From an uncultured Woeseiaceae bacterium (GTDB lineage Bacteria; Pseudomonadota; Gammaproteobacteria; Steroidobacterales; Woeseiaceae): DNA of 36,610 nt. A model generated the notes under the pieces. The model was not told the origin of the DNA and made no database searches. It saw only the letters and a list, made by a program, of their open reading frames with translations. Shown here piece by piece: positions 15,163 to 22,917 of the stretch. Numbering within the stretch: the first letter of the stretch is position 1; every line of letters begins with the position of its first letter. Made by a program: the position numbers and the translations under genes. The stretch lies in the NCBI GenBank assembly GCA_947259145.1, contig CAMYLB010000036.1, positions 1 to 36,610 on the forward strand, in the 5' to 3' direction.

Positions 15163-15896
15163 CAGATCACCATGCCGTAGATCAGCACGAACAGGATCGG
15201 CGTCAACGAGGCAAATGCAATCAGGCCAAAGCCGTCCAGCATCGGGTTCCGGCCCTTCAGAGAGCTGGCGAGCCCCACACCCAGCGCGGTCACCAGCGGA
15301 ACGGTCACAGTCGAGGTCGTCACTCCGCCGGAATCGTAGGCGATGCCGATGATCTCGGGGGGCGCGATCGCCGTGAGCAGTACCACCAGCACATAGCCGC
15401 TAATGATCAGCATCGGCAGCGACAAGTTGGTGATGATGCGGAATACTCCTAGCACAAGCGCAACGCCGACGGCGAGCGCAACCGTCATGCGCAGGCCAAA
15501 CGCGTAGTCATCCATAGCCTCGGGCGTTCTCGCGATGACTTCCGCATCCGCGGCAACTGCCGCTGCCTCGGCTGCGACAGCGATCAGAGCCGGCTCCGCC
15601 ACCGTCGTCCCGAAGCCGAGCACGAAGGCGAAGGAGATAAGCCAGAATACGCTCCCTTTGCGCGCGAGCGAGTGAGCAAGCCCCTCGCCAACGGGAAAGA
15701 GCGCGAGTCGCAGGCCAAAGATGAAAAAGGTGAGACCCGCAAACACGAGCAGCCCGCCGACGACGAGAGACAGCAGGTCATTGACCGGCTGGCGGATGAC
15801 CAACACCTGGAAAACACCGATGACGACGATGATCGGCGTCAGGTCGCGCAGGCTATTAGCTGCATCTCTAGCGAGTGCTCGGAGTGAATCCTTCAA
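15162..15896 (-). CDS. DUF1538 membrane protein, first of pair
   Basis: 244 residues, homologous to its downstream neighbour: shared '[19 protein letters not shown]' and '[22 protein letters not shown]', and the same '[19 protein letters not shown]' ending. About seven membrane segments are likely. The only usable start is TTG at 15896, because a TAA lies three codons upstream in frame. No clear ribosome binding site precedes it, so translation may be weak or the 5' end may have been altered by the repeat-rich sequence that begins just upstream. The pair probably moves monovalent cations against protons. Confidence 0.82.
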   Translation of the reverse strand: MKDSLRALARDAANSLRDLTPIIVVIGVFQVLVIRQPVNDLLSLVVGGLLVFAGLTFFIFGLRLALFPVGEGLAHSLARKGSVFWLISFAFVLGFGTTVAEPALIAVAAEAAAVAADAEVIARTPEAMDDYAFGLRMTVALAVGVALVLGVFRIITNLSLPMLIISGYVLVVLLTAIAPPEIIGIAYDSGGVTTSTVTVPLVTALGVGLASSLKGRNPMLDGFGLIAFASLTPILFVLIYGMVI

Positions 15897-16054
15897 GTGT
15901 ATTTAGCCCGTTTCCCGACTTCAGTCTATCTATAGCCATTTGCAAAGACAATTAGAGGGCCCGTCGCGTGGCTCTCGTGGAGAAGGCCATAGGAACGAGA
16001 GTAGGATGTGGTGGTAGCCGAGGTAGGATGGCCTTCGCAGCTTCGCCGGTGGGG
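15897..16054. other. Spacer upstream of the DUF1538 pair
   Basis: No gene is seen. It must hold the promoter for the DUF1538 pair, but I find no convincing one. From about 16005 it turns into degenerate versions of the repeat array (for example CTTCGCCGGTGGGGCAGGATTG). Confidence 0.4.
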
Positions 16055-16111
16055 CAGGATTGCCCTCGGCGCTTCGCGCCTCAGTTATGTCGGCCGACCG
16101 CGTCGGCCTCG
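16055..16111. repeat. 57-bp hairpin repeat, copy 1
   Basis: Begins CAGGATTGCCCTCG and ends GGCCTCG. It contains hairpin A, GGCGC-ttc-GCGCC (16068-16080), then TCAGTTATGTC, then hairpin B, GGCCGAC-cgc-GTCGGCC (16092-16108). It aligns base for base with copy 2 at 16447-16503 except at paired stem positions and loops. Confidence 0.85.
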
Positions 16112-16235
16112 GACGATTCGAATCTCCCTAAGGTCGATTCTCACCCCTTCGGGGCGCTAGGCAAGCTGGCGTCCAAAACGCTAACGCGTTTTGTTGACTT
16201 GCTTCGCAGGTTCAAGCCCTGCACTCGCGTTAGCG

Positions 16236-16277
16236 AAAACAAAAAAGGCCCTCGCAAGGAGGGCCTTTTCTTGTTTT
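16236..16277 (-). terminator. Terminator hairpin abutting tRNA tail 1
   Basis: Core stem AAGGCCCTC / GAGGGCCTT (16245-16253, 16259-16267) with loop GCAAG; outer stem AAAACAA / TTGTTTT (16236-16242, 16271-16277). T-runs lie on both strands, so it could work both ways. It starts directly after the CCA of the tail at 16278. Confidence 0.8.
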
Positions 16278-16395
16278 TGGTAGCGGGGGCAGGATTTCGC
16301 GCTTCGCGCGGTCTTGGCGCCTTTGCCGATGCTACACATCGGGGCGCCTGCAGCTGAACCTGCTTCCTCGCAGGTTCAAATCGGCCGCGCTATGC

Positions 16396-16435
16396 AAACG
16401 AAAATGGGCCCCACAAGGGGGCCCATTCTTCGTTT
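16396..16435 (-). terminator. Terminator hairpin abutting tRNA tail 2
   Basis: Core stem TGGGCCCC / GGGGCCCA (16405-16412, 16418-16425), loop ACAAG; outer stem AAACGAA / TTCGTTT (16396-16402, 16429-16435). The architecture is the same as in the other two hairpins, with different but paired outer bases. Confidence 0.8.
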
Positions 16436-16446
16436 GGTAGCGGGGG

Positions 16447-16503
16447 CAGGATTGCCCTCGCCGCTTCGCGGCTCAGTTATGTCGGCCGGCGAAGCCGGCC
16501 TCG
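16447..16503. repeat. 57-bp hairpin repeat, copy 2
   Basis: Same length and layout as copy 1. Hairpin A is GCCGC-ttc-GCGGC (16460-16472) and hairpin B is GGCCGGC-gaa-GCCGGCC (16484-16500). Stem differences from copy 1 are compensated on the other arm. Its first seven bases are the last part of the second 19-nt tRNA tail. Confidence 0.85.
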
Positions 16504-16556
16504 AAACGAACCTGCGCCCCTGCGGGGCTGTTCAGGTTCAAACATTGCTCATTTCC

Positions 16557-16595
16557 AAATGAAAAAGGGCCCCACAAGGGGACCCTTTGTCATTT
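16557..16595 (-). terminator. Terminator hairpin abutting the tRNA-fMet remnant
   Basis: Core stem AAAGGGCCCC / GGGGACCCTTT with one mismatch (16564-16588), outer stem AAATGA / TCATTT (16557-16562, 16590-16595). It follows the tRNA CCA directly and would end both the tRNA transcript and the nuo operon. Confidence 0.8.
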
Positions 16596-16652
16596 GGTAG
16601 CGGGGGCAGGATTTGAACCTGCGACCTTCGGGTTATGAGCCCGACGAGCTGC
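16595..16652 (-). tRNA. tRNA-fMet (CAT), truncated at its 5' side
   Basis: On the minus strand AGCTCG, the anticodon arm TCGGG-CTCATAA-CCCGA (anticodon CAT at 16637-16635), the variable loop AGGTC, the T arm GCAGG-TTCAAAT-CCTGC and the acceptor 3' strand CCCCGCTACCA are all present and match initiator tRNA. Where a CGCGGGGTGGAGCAG-like 5' acceptor strand and D arm should stand, the sequence is TGTAAACCCCGC. About 18-20 bases seem lost, and the 3' acceptor strand has no partner. It lies 13 bases past the nuoN stop. As read it cannot fold into a working tRNA. Confidence 0.75.
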
Positions 16653-16665
16653 GGGGTTTACAACC

Positions 16666-18099
16666 CTATCCGAGTATCTCGATACAGAGCGCCATCAGCC
16701 AGCCCGGAACGATGCCAAGCGCCAGGACTGCCAGGGAATTCAGGCTCAGCAAAACGCGCGTATCAGAGCTCGCCTGCAGAACCGCCTGGTCCTCTGCGGG
16801 CTCGAAATACATGTACCAGATGACCTTGAGGTAGTAGAAAGCACCGACGACTGAGGCCAGTACCATCAGGACCGCAAGCCCCGGATAACCCGAGGCCAGC
16901 ACGGCGCTGATGACGTTTAACTTGGCGAAGAATCCGACGAATGGCGGCACGCCGGCCATGCTGAACATCAGGAACATCATCATGAGCGCGACCCAGGGGC
17001 TGCGGGCATTGAGACCGTTAAAGTCGGTCAGGTTCTCCGCCTCGTAACCACGTCGGCTCATTACAATAATCACGCCGAATGCTCCGGCGGCTGCAACAAC
17101 GTAGGTTAACGTGTAGAAGAGCGCGGAAGCGTCGCCCTCCCCCGTCCCACAGAAGATCCCGAGCAGAATAAAGCCAACGTGCCCGATGGTCGAATAGCCC
17201 AGCATGCGTTTGATATTCGTTTGCGCTATCGCGACCAGGTTGCCGACGACGAGCGACAAGACCGCAACGACCATGATCATCGACGACCAGGTCTCGTGTA
17301 AGCCGCCCAGGCCGTCAACCAGAATGCGTAAGGTCAGTGCCAAAGCCGCGAGTTTCGGAGCCGACGCGAGATACAACGTCACCGGAGTACGAGCCCCCTG
17401 GTAAACGTCAGGCAGCCACATGTGGAATGGTACGGCACCGAACTTGAACGCGATGCCAACGATCAGGAACGCGAGGCCGAACCACAATGGCAGGTTGTTC
17501 AGCGACGGGTCCGCCGCAATAGCCGCCGCAATTTCGTGAAACTGCAGCGAGCCTGTTATCCCATAGACCCAGGAGATTCCGTACAGCAAACAGCCGGAAG
17601 CGATTGCACCCAGCACGAAGTACTTCATGGCGGATTCTGCGGCCGTGACATTATTTCGGTCAATAGCGACCAGCGCGTACATGGATAGCGCAAGCGTCTC
17701 TAGACCCAGGTACATGGTCAACAGACTATTCGCGGACATCATGATCATCATGCCAAGTAAACCGAACAGTCCAAGCAAGTAATACTCGCCCTTGTGGAGG
17801 TCATTGGCACGCAAATAGTCGCGCGCATAGTAAAATGACACGCCGACAAACAAGACAGCGGCGAGTTTCAAAATCTGTGACAGCGGATCGCTGACGTAGC
17901 TGCCATAGAACAATACGATGCGGCCATCCGGCACGGTTGCGTAAATGACTCCGGCCGTAACGATGAGCGCGATAATGCTCAGCCAGAAGGTGTAGACACG
18001 ATGCTCACTATCAATGAACAGATCGGCAATCAGGACCACGCAGATCAACACTAGTAGCGTCATCTCCGGAGCAGCTGAAATCAATTCCATATAGTTCAT
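16666..18099 (-). CDS. nuoN: NADH-quinone oxidoreductase subunit N
   Basis: Antiporter-like membrane subunit of complex I; about 14 helices take part in proton pumping. The discontinuous-helix region 'FKFGAVPFHMWLPDVYQGA' and 'GYSTIGHVGF' are typical of NuoN. A TTG at 18114 would overlap nuoM, but the ATG at 18099 (MNYMELISAAPE, 477 residues) has AGG about eight bases upstream and gives the expected N-terminus, so I use it. Last gene of the nuo operon. Length is normal and no frame breaks are seen. Confidence 0.95.
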   Translation of the reverse strand: MNYMELISAAPEMTLLVLICVVLIADLFIDSEHRVYTFWLSIIALIVTAGVIYATVPDGRIVLFYGSYVSDPLSQILKLAAVLFVGVSFYYARDYLRANDLHKGEYYLLGLFGLLGMMIMMSANSLLTMYLGLETLALSMYALVAIDRNNVTAAESAMKYFVLGAIASGCLLYGISWVYGITGSLQFHEIAAAIAADPSLNNLPLWFGLAFLIVGIAFKFGAVPFHMWLPDVYQGARTPVTLYLASAPKLAALALTLRILVDGLGGLHETWSSMIMVVAVLSLVVGNLVAIAQTNIKRMLGYSTIGHVGFILLGIFCGTGEGDASALFYTLTYVVAAAGAFGVIIVMSRRGYEAENLTDFNGLNARSPWVALMMMFLMFSMAGVPPFVGFFAKLNVISAVLASGYPGLAVLMVLASVVGAFYYLKVIWYMYFEPAEDQAVLQASSDTRVLLSLNSLAVLALGIVPGWLMALCIEILG

Positions 18100-18110
18100 A
18101 AATAGACCTG

Positions 18111-19598
18111 TCAAAGCTTCGTCTGCGCGACCTGTTCAATCAACAATTCAACCGATGTGTTCATCATGTCGACCAACGGTGCTGGCCACAGACCCACGAG
18201 CAGTACGCTGATCGCGAGTACTGCCAGCACAATGAACTCCCTCGCATTCAGATCCTGCAACTTCGCGACGTTGTCGTTGGCAACTTCACCGTAAATCACG
18301 CGTTTCACCATCCAAAGCGTGTAAGCCGCGCCCAGAACCAGGGTGCTGGCGGCCAGGAATGCGAACCAGAAGTTGGCTTTAAAGCTCGCGATGATGACCA
18401 TGAATTCACCGACGAAGCCCGATGTACCCGGTAAACCGGCGTTCGCCATCGAAAACAGCACCATGAATGCCGCGAATACCGGCATCGTGTTCGCGACGCC
18501 GCCGTAATCGGCAATCTGACGGCTGTGAACGCGGTCGTACAGCACACCGACGCAGAGGAACATTGCACCCGAGATCAGCCCGTGCGAAATCATCTGCACC
18601 ATTGCGCCGGTCATGCCGAGGCCCGCGCCGGTCTTCGCCGCGATATGCCACAACAGGAACATGCCGAGCGTGACAAAACCCATGTGTGCGATCGATGAAT
18701 ACGCGATGAGCTTCTTCATGTCTTTCTGCATCAGTGCGACAAAACCGATATAGACCACTGCAATCAACGACAGCAAAATCATCATGCCGGAAAAATAAGC
18801 ACTACCGTCAGGAACGATGGGGAGTGACAGGCGCACGAAACCGTAGCCGCCCATCTTCAGCATGATGGCCGCCAGGATCACAGAGCCGCCAGTCGGGGCC
18901 TCGACGTGAGCGTCCGGCAGCCATGTGTGCACTGGCCACATCGGCACTTTGACCGCGAACGCCAGCAGGAAAGCAATGAAGATCACCTGCTGGACCGACA
19001 AGCTCAGCGGTGCATTCATAAAGCCAAACAGGTCAAAGCTGCCGGTTTGCAGATACAGGTAGATAAACGCAACCAGCATCAGCACTGAGCCCAGGAAGGT
19101 ATAAAGGAAGAACTTCAAGGTTGCATAAACCCGCCGCTCGCCGCCCCAGATGCCGATGATCAGGAACATCGGAATCAGCATGGCCTCCCAGAACACATAG
19201 AACAACAGCCCATCAAGCGCAGAGAAAACGCCGATCATAAGGCCTTCCAGGATCAGGAACGATGCGAAGTACTGGGCAGGACGCGACTTGATCGAATCCC
19301 AGCCCGCTATGATGACCAGCGGTGTTATGAAAGTCGTGAGCAGTATCAGTGGCGCCGACAGGCCATCAACGCCCAGGTAGTAGTAGACGTTTAATGATTC
19401 AACCCACAGCACCCGTTCGACGAACTGCATGCCGGTTGCCGCATTGTCGAAACCGACATAGAGGACGACACTCATCAAAAACGTCAGCACCGTGAAAGCG
19501 AGTGCGGCAATTCGCATGAGAGCCGCCTGGGACGAACGTGCATCACCGCTGTCACCGATTACGAGCAGCGCGACGCCGCCGCCGATCGGCAGCCACAC
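18111..19598 (-). CDS. nuoM: NADH-quinone oxidoreductase subunit M
   Basis: 495 residues, antiporter-like complex I subunit. Conserved stretches include 'FYVFWEAMLIPMFLIIGIWG' (the key Glu), 'AVKVPMWPVHTWLPDAHVEA' (the key Lys) and 'LIAYSSIAHMGFV'. The only regular start in the right place is GTG at 19598, but the family N-terminus (LLSVLVWLP) seems to extend about five codons upstream, where the frame offers only CTG/CTT. Initiation may be at GTG with a slightly short N-terminus, or at a non-standard codon. It follows the nuoL stop by 8 bases. Confidence 0.95.
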   Translation of the reverse strand: MWLPIGGGVALLVIGDSGDARSSQAALMRIAALAFTVLTFLMSVVLYVGFDNAATGMQFVERVLWVESLNVYYYLGVDGLSAPLILLTTFITPLVIIAGWDSIKSRPAQYFASFLILEGLMIGVFSALDGLLFYVFWEAMLIPMFLIIGIWGGERRVYATLKFFLYTFLGSVLMLVAFIYLYLQTGSFDLFGFMNAPLSLSVQQVIFIAFLLAFAVKVPMWPVHTWLPDAHVEAPTGGSVILAAIMLKMGGYGFVRLSLPIVPDGSAYFSGMMILLSLIAVVYIGFVALMQKDMKKLIAYSSIAHMGFVTLGMFLLWHIAAKTGAGLGMTGAMVQMISHGLISGAMFLCVGVLYDRVHSRQIADYGGVANTMPVFAAFMVLFSMANAGLPGTSGFVGEFMVIIASFKANFWFAFLAASTLVLGAAYTLWMVKRVIYGEVANDNVAKLQDLNAREFIVLAVLAISVLLVGLWPAPLVDMMNTSVELLIEQVAQTKL

Positions 19599-19606
19599 AA
19601 GAACAC

Positions 19607-21498
19607 TCAGAAGGTATGTCGGAGCAACATCGTCAGGCCGATAATCATTGCAAAGGCGTAGGTGTAGAGATAACCAGTCTGAATCTGGCGCATGACGCCG
19701 GCCAGGCGGCCCACGCTCCTCGCCGTACCGTTAACCATCATCCCGTCAATTACCAGCTGATCGCCCTTCTGCCACAGAAACTGGCCAATCGATCGTCCAC
19801 CGGCCGCGAAGCCCTTGATGTACAAATCATCGAAGTAGTACTTGCGATCCAGCAGCTTATAGACGCCAGAAAACTTGTTCTTGATCGTCTCCGGGATGTC
19901 CGGACGTTTGAGATAAAGAAACCAGGCCGTGAAAGCACCGCCTGCAGCCAGCCAGAATACGGGCGTCATTACGGCGTGCGTAACGAGACCGAGGCTGCCG
20001 TGCCAGAGAGTCTCGCCCATGTGCGCCAGCACATCATGCGCCGCATCGACTTTTATGCTCTCGCCAAAGTAGTTACCGAAAAGCACGGGGCCCGCTGTAA
20101 ACCAGCCGATGACAGCCGATGGAATAGCCAGCAGTATCAGCGGTACCGTAACCACGGCCGGTGTTTCATGCAGATGCGACTTCGTTTCCGCGTCCATACG
20201 TTCCTCACCATGAAACACGAGGAAGAACATGCGGAAAGAATAAAGGGCGGTCACGAAAACGCCGAGTAACACGCTAAGGTAGGCGATCCAGTAAACCGCG
20301 CCCTGCCCGTGCCAGTGTGACTCCTTGACTGCTTCGATCAAGAGGTCCTTGGAAAAGAATCCGCTGCTGCCCGGGAAACCTATGAGCGCCAAAGACCCGA
20401 CCAGCGCCGTCCAGTACGTTATCGGCATGTACTTCCGTATGCCGCCCATTTTGCGGATGTCCTGCTCATGATGCATCGCGATGATGACCGAGCCGGCAGC
20501 AAGGAAAAGCAGCGCCTTGAAAAACGCATGCGTCATGAGGTGAAAGATCGCTGCACTGTAAGCCGACGCACCCAGCGCGACCGTCATGTAGCCCAACTGC
20601 GACAGCGTCGAGTACGCAATCACACGTTTTATGTCGTTCTGCACGATACCGAGCAGGCCCATGAAAAACGCCGTGATCGCGCCGATGACGATGACAACAG
20701 CCAGCGCCGTTGTTGAAAGCTCGAACAGCGGCGACATGCGCGCAACCATGAAGATGCCGGCCGTGACCATTGTCGCGGCGTGGATCAGCGCGGAGATCGG
20801 CGTCGGACCCTCCATCGAATCGGGCCACGGCTTCGGCACTTCCGAATACGGTGGCGTAATCGAGCGAGCCCGTGAACATCACGACGCCTGATATGCCGAG
20901 GATAAAGCCGAAGTCGCCAATGCGATTGACCAGGAATGCTTTTAGGTTCGCGAAAATCGCCGATTCCCGTTTGAACCAGAAACCGATCAGCAGGTACGAC
21001 ACCAGGCCAACCGCCTCCCAGCCGAAGAACAGCTGCAGGAAATTATTCGACATCACGAGCATCAGCATCGCGAACGTAAACAAGGCGATGTAGCTGAAGA
21101 ATCTCTGGTAACCGGGATCTTCGTGCATGTAGCCGATCGTGTATATGTGCACCATCAGCGAGACAAACGTAACGACGCACATCATCAGCGCCGTCAATCG
21201 GTCGACGAGGAAGCCGACCTCCATACGCAGACCATCGGTGACGGCCCAGGTATAAACGCTGATATTTTCGGCCGCCGCGCCGCCCCAGAACATGTTGTAC
21301 AGAACCAGCATCGACAGAAGGCAAGAAGCCGCCCCAGAACATGTTGTACAGAACCAGCATCGACAGAAGGCAAGAAACGCCCACGCCGATTATAGTTACC
21401 CAATGCGCGCCGGCGCGACCGATCTTGTAGCCGAAAAGGCCGGCGATGATCGCCGCTGCGAGTGGGGCCAACACGATTGCCAGGTAATAATTGTACAT
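19607..21498 (-). pseudogene. nuoL: NADH-quinone oxidoreductase subunit L, disrupted (duplication plus deletion)
   Basis: The largest antiporter-like subunit of complex I, whose lateral helix braces the pump modules. It is read in three frames. 21498 to about 21328 gives the N-terminus (MYNYYLAIVLAPLAAAIIAG). A 49-bp tandem duplication (21279-21376) then shifts the frame. From about 21311 to 20845 a second frame runs through 'LQLFFGWEAVGLVSYLLIGF' and 'SLDYATVFGSAEA'. A deletion then removes the segment that carries GKSAQ and shifts the frame again. 20839-19607 gives 'PDSMEGPTPISALIHAATMV' to the normal end. Removing one duplicate copy restores the first junction exactly. The second lesion loses about 40-50 residues including a pump lysine. 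Either an assembly fault or true loss. Confidence 0.9.
21279..21376. repeat. Exact 49-bp tandem duplication inside nuoL
   Basis: Copies 21279-21327 and 21328-21376 are identical. Because 49 is not a multiple of three, the duplication shifts the nuoL frame. On the minus strand each copy encodes the 'SMLVLYNMFWGG' region. Confidence 0.95.
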
Positions 21499-21499
21499 A

Positions 21500-21805
21500 T
21501 CAGCCTTTCAACGTATTGAGTTCCTGCACGGCAATGGATCGCCGATTACGGAACAGTACGACAAGAATCGCGAGGCCGATCGCGGCTTCCGCCGCTGCGA
21601 CTGTGAGGATGAAAAATACAAACACCTGGCCCGTTTCATCGCCCAGGTAGCGCGAAAACGCAATGAAATTGAAATTGACCGCCAGCAACATGAGCTCGAT
21701 GCACATCAGCAGCAGAATGAGGTTGCGGCGATTAACAACAATGCCGGCGAGGCTCAGTACAAACAGCATCGCCGACACGACCAGGTAGTGCTGCAGGCCG
21801 ATCAT
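21500..21805 (-). CDS. nuoK: NADH-quinone oxidoreductase subunit K
   Basis: 101 residues, three membrane helices, the MrpC-like complex I subunit. The two conserved membrane glutamates are present in '[14 protein letters not shown]' (Glu 37) and '[12 protein letters not shown]' (Glu 73). The start ATG at 21805 overlaps the nuoJ stop by four bases. A longer frame upstream is only the shifted shadow of nuoJ. It ends one base before nuoL. Confidence 0.96.
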   Translation of the reverse strand: MIGLQHYLVVSAMLFVLSLAGIVVNRRNLILLLMCIELMLLAVNFNFIAFSRYLGDETGQVFVFFILTVAAAEAAIGLAILVVLFRNRRSIAVQELNTLKG

Positions 21806-22407
21806 GACTTCTTCTCCGCATCCATTTTCACAATGCGAACGCGGTCCTTGGCGCGAACAGCCACCTGAGCCGAAATATCCTGAACCTTGAGGCCTGGCCG
21901 TTTGCGCATCGTTAACGTGATTGCGGCAACAATCGCGAGCAACAATATGACCGCGGCAATCTCGAAGGCATACACGTGTTCCGTATACAGCACGGAACCC
22001 AGTGCCTTGGTGTTGCTGTAGCCCTCCGGCGTCGCAGCAAATCCTGACGAAGTCTGACTGATCTGGCTGCGCAACCAGATGACCTGTATGAGTTCGACCA
22101 CCATGATCAACGCGATACCGATCCCGAGTGGTGCGAATCGTGTGAGACCGCGTTGTGCCGCCTCGACATCGACATCGAGCATCATCACAACGAACAGGAA
22201 CAACACCATAACGGCGCCGACATAGACGAGCACTAGTACGATTGCCAGGAACTCGGCTTCGGCCATGAGCCAAAGCACGGCAGCATTAAAGAATGTCAGT
22301 ACGAGAAACATGACCGCATGTACCGGGTTGCGCGAAAATACGACACCCAACGCGGCCCCGAACATTATCGCGGCGAATACATAGAACAATATGGAATGAA
22401 ACAACAT
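21802..22407 (-). CDS. nuoJ: NADH-quinone oxidoreductase subunit J
   Basis: 201 residues with five membrane helices. It contains the family's '[20 protein letters not shown]' helix, the pi-bulge segment next to the quinone-coupling axis. '[15 protein letters not shown]' near residue 25 is also typical. It lies 8 bases after nuoI and is coupled to nuoK by an ATGA overlap. The length is normal. Confidence 0.95.
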   Translation of the reverse strand: MLFHSILFYVFAAIMFGAALGVVFSRNPVHAVMFLVLTFFNAAVLWLMAEAEFLAIVLVLVYVGAVMVLFLFVVMMLDVDVEAAQRGLTRFAPLGIGIALIMVVELIQVIWLRSQISQTSSGFAATPEGYSNTKALGSVLYTEHVYAFEIAAVILLLAIVAAITLTMRKRPGLKVQDISAQVAVRAKDRVRIVKMDAEKKS

Positions 22408-22415
22408 CGTGTGTC

Positions 22416-22904
22416 TTACCGGTACTTTGCATCCGCCGCTTTATCGGCAGAAATCATTGCGTCGAATTTATCACCCACTGCGAGCAGCTTGTCTTTGGTC
22501 ATGATGTTCTCGCCTGGCGATTCCATGTGATATTCATGTATACGCGTCTCCACGATTGCATCGACGGGACAGGCTTCTTCGCAGAAGCCGCAGTAAATAC
22601 ATTTGAAAAGATCGATGTCATAACGCGTCGTACGGCGCGTGCCATCGTCGCTGACATCCGATTCGATCGTGATAGCCAATGCGGGGCAAACGGCCTCGCA
22701 AAGTTTGCAGGCGATGCAGCGCTCTTCACCGTTCGGGTATCGTCGCAACGCATGCAGCCCGCGAAAACGATGTGATTGCGGCGTCTTCTCTTCGGGATAC
22801 TCAAGCGTGACGCTCTTCCTGAAGAAATTTCGTAGCGTGACCGACAGGCCCAGCAGCAACTCCCAGAGCGCGAATGTTTTTATGTAACTGATCGTTCGAT
22901 TCAT
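22416..22904 (-). CDS. nuoI: NADH-quinone oxidoreductase subunit I (2x[4Fe-4S])
   Basis: 162 residues, ferredoxin-like subunit carrying clusters N6a and N6b that lead electrons to the quinone site. The two C-x2-C-x2-C-x3-CP motifs are '[12 protein letters not shown]' and '[12 protein letters not shown]'. The 162-residue form with '[18 protein letters not shown]' is common in proteobacterial 14-gene operons, and shorter than E. coli NuoI. It follows nuoH by 13 bases. Confidence 0.96.
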   Translation of the reverse strand: MNRTISYIKTFALWELLLGLSVTLRNFFRKSVTLEYPEEKTPQSHRFRGLHALRRYPNGEERCIACKLCEAVCPALAITIESDVSDDGTRRTTRYDIDLFKCIYCGFCEEACPVDAIVETRIHEYHMESPGENIMTKDKLLAVGDKFDAMISADKAADAKYR

Positions 22905-22917
22905 TTTTTCGTCCGCT

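Larger units (their letters stand above)
16278..16613 (-). repeat. Array of three tRNA-fMet 3'-tail repeats
   Basis: TGGTAGCGGGGGCAGGATT occurs identically at 16278-16296, 16435-16453 and 16595-16613 (starts 157 and 160 bases apart). On the minus strand it is the 3' T-arm half, acceptor strand and CCA of an initiator tRNA. The third copy is continuous with the anticodon arm of the tRNA beside nuoN; the other two are only tails. Each copy abuts, on its CCA side, a long terminator hairpin. Between copies lie further hairpins and pieces resembling a T arm in the opposite orientation (CAGGTTCAAA). Confidence 0.85.

Noticed and set aside
16278-16613. Integron attC sites or a cassette array
   Set aside because: The shared 19-mer is tRNA-derived and no GTTRRRY core or integron integrase is present.
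15960-16660. CRISPR array
   Set aside because: Units are about 160 bp with internal hairpins and tRNA pieces; no short, regular repeat-spacer pattern and no cas genes.
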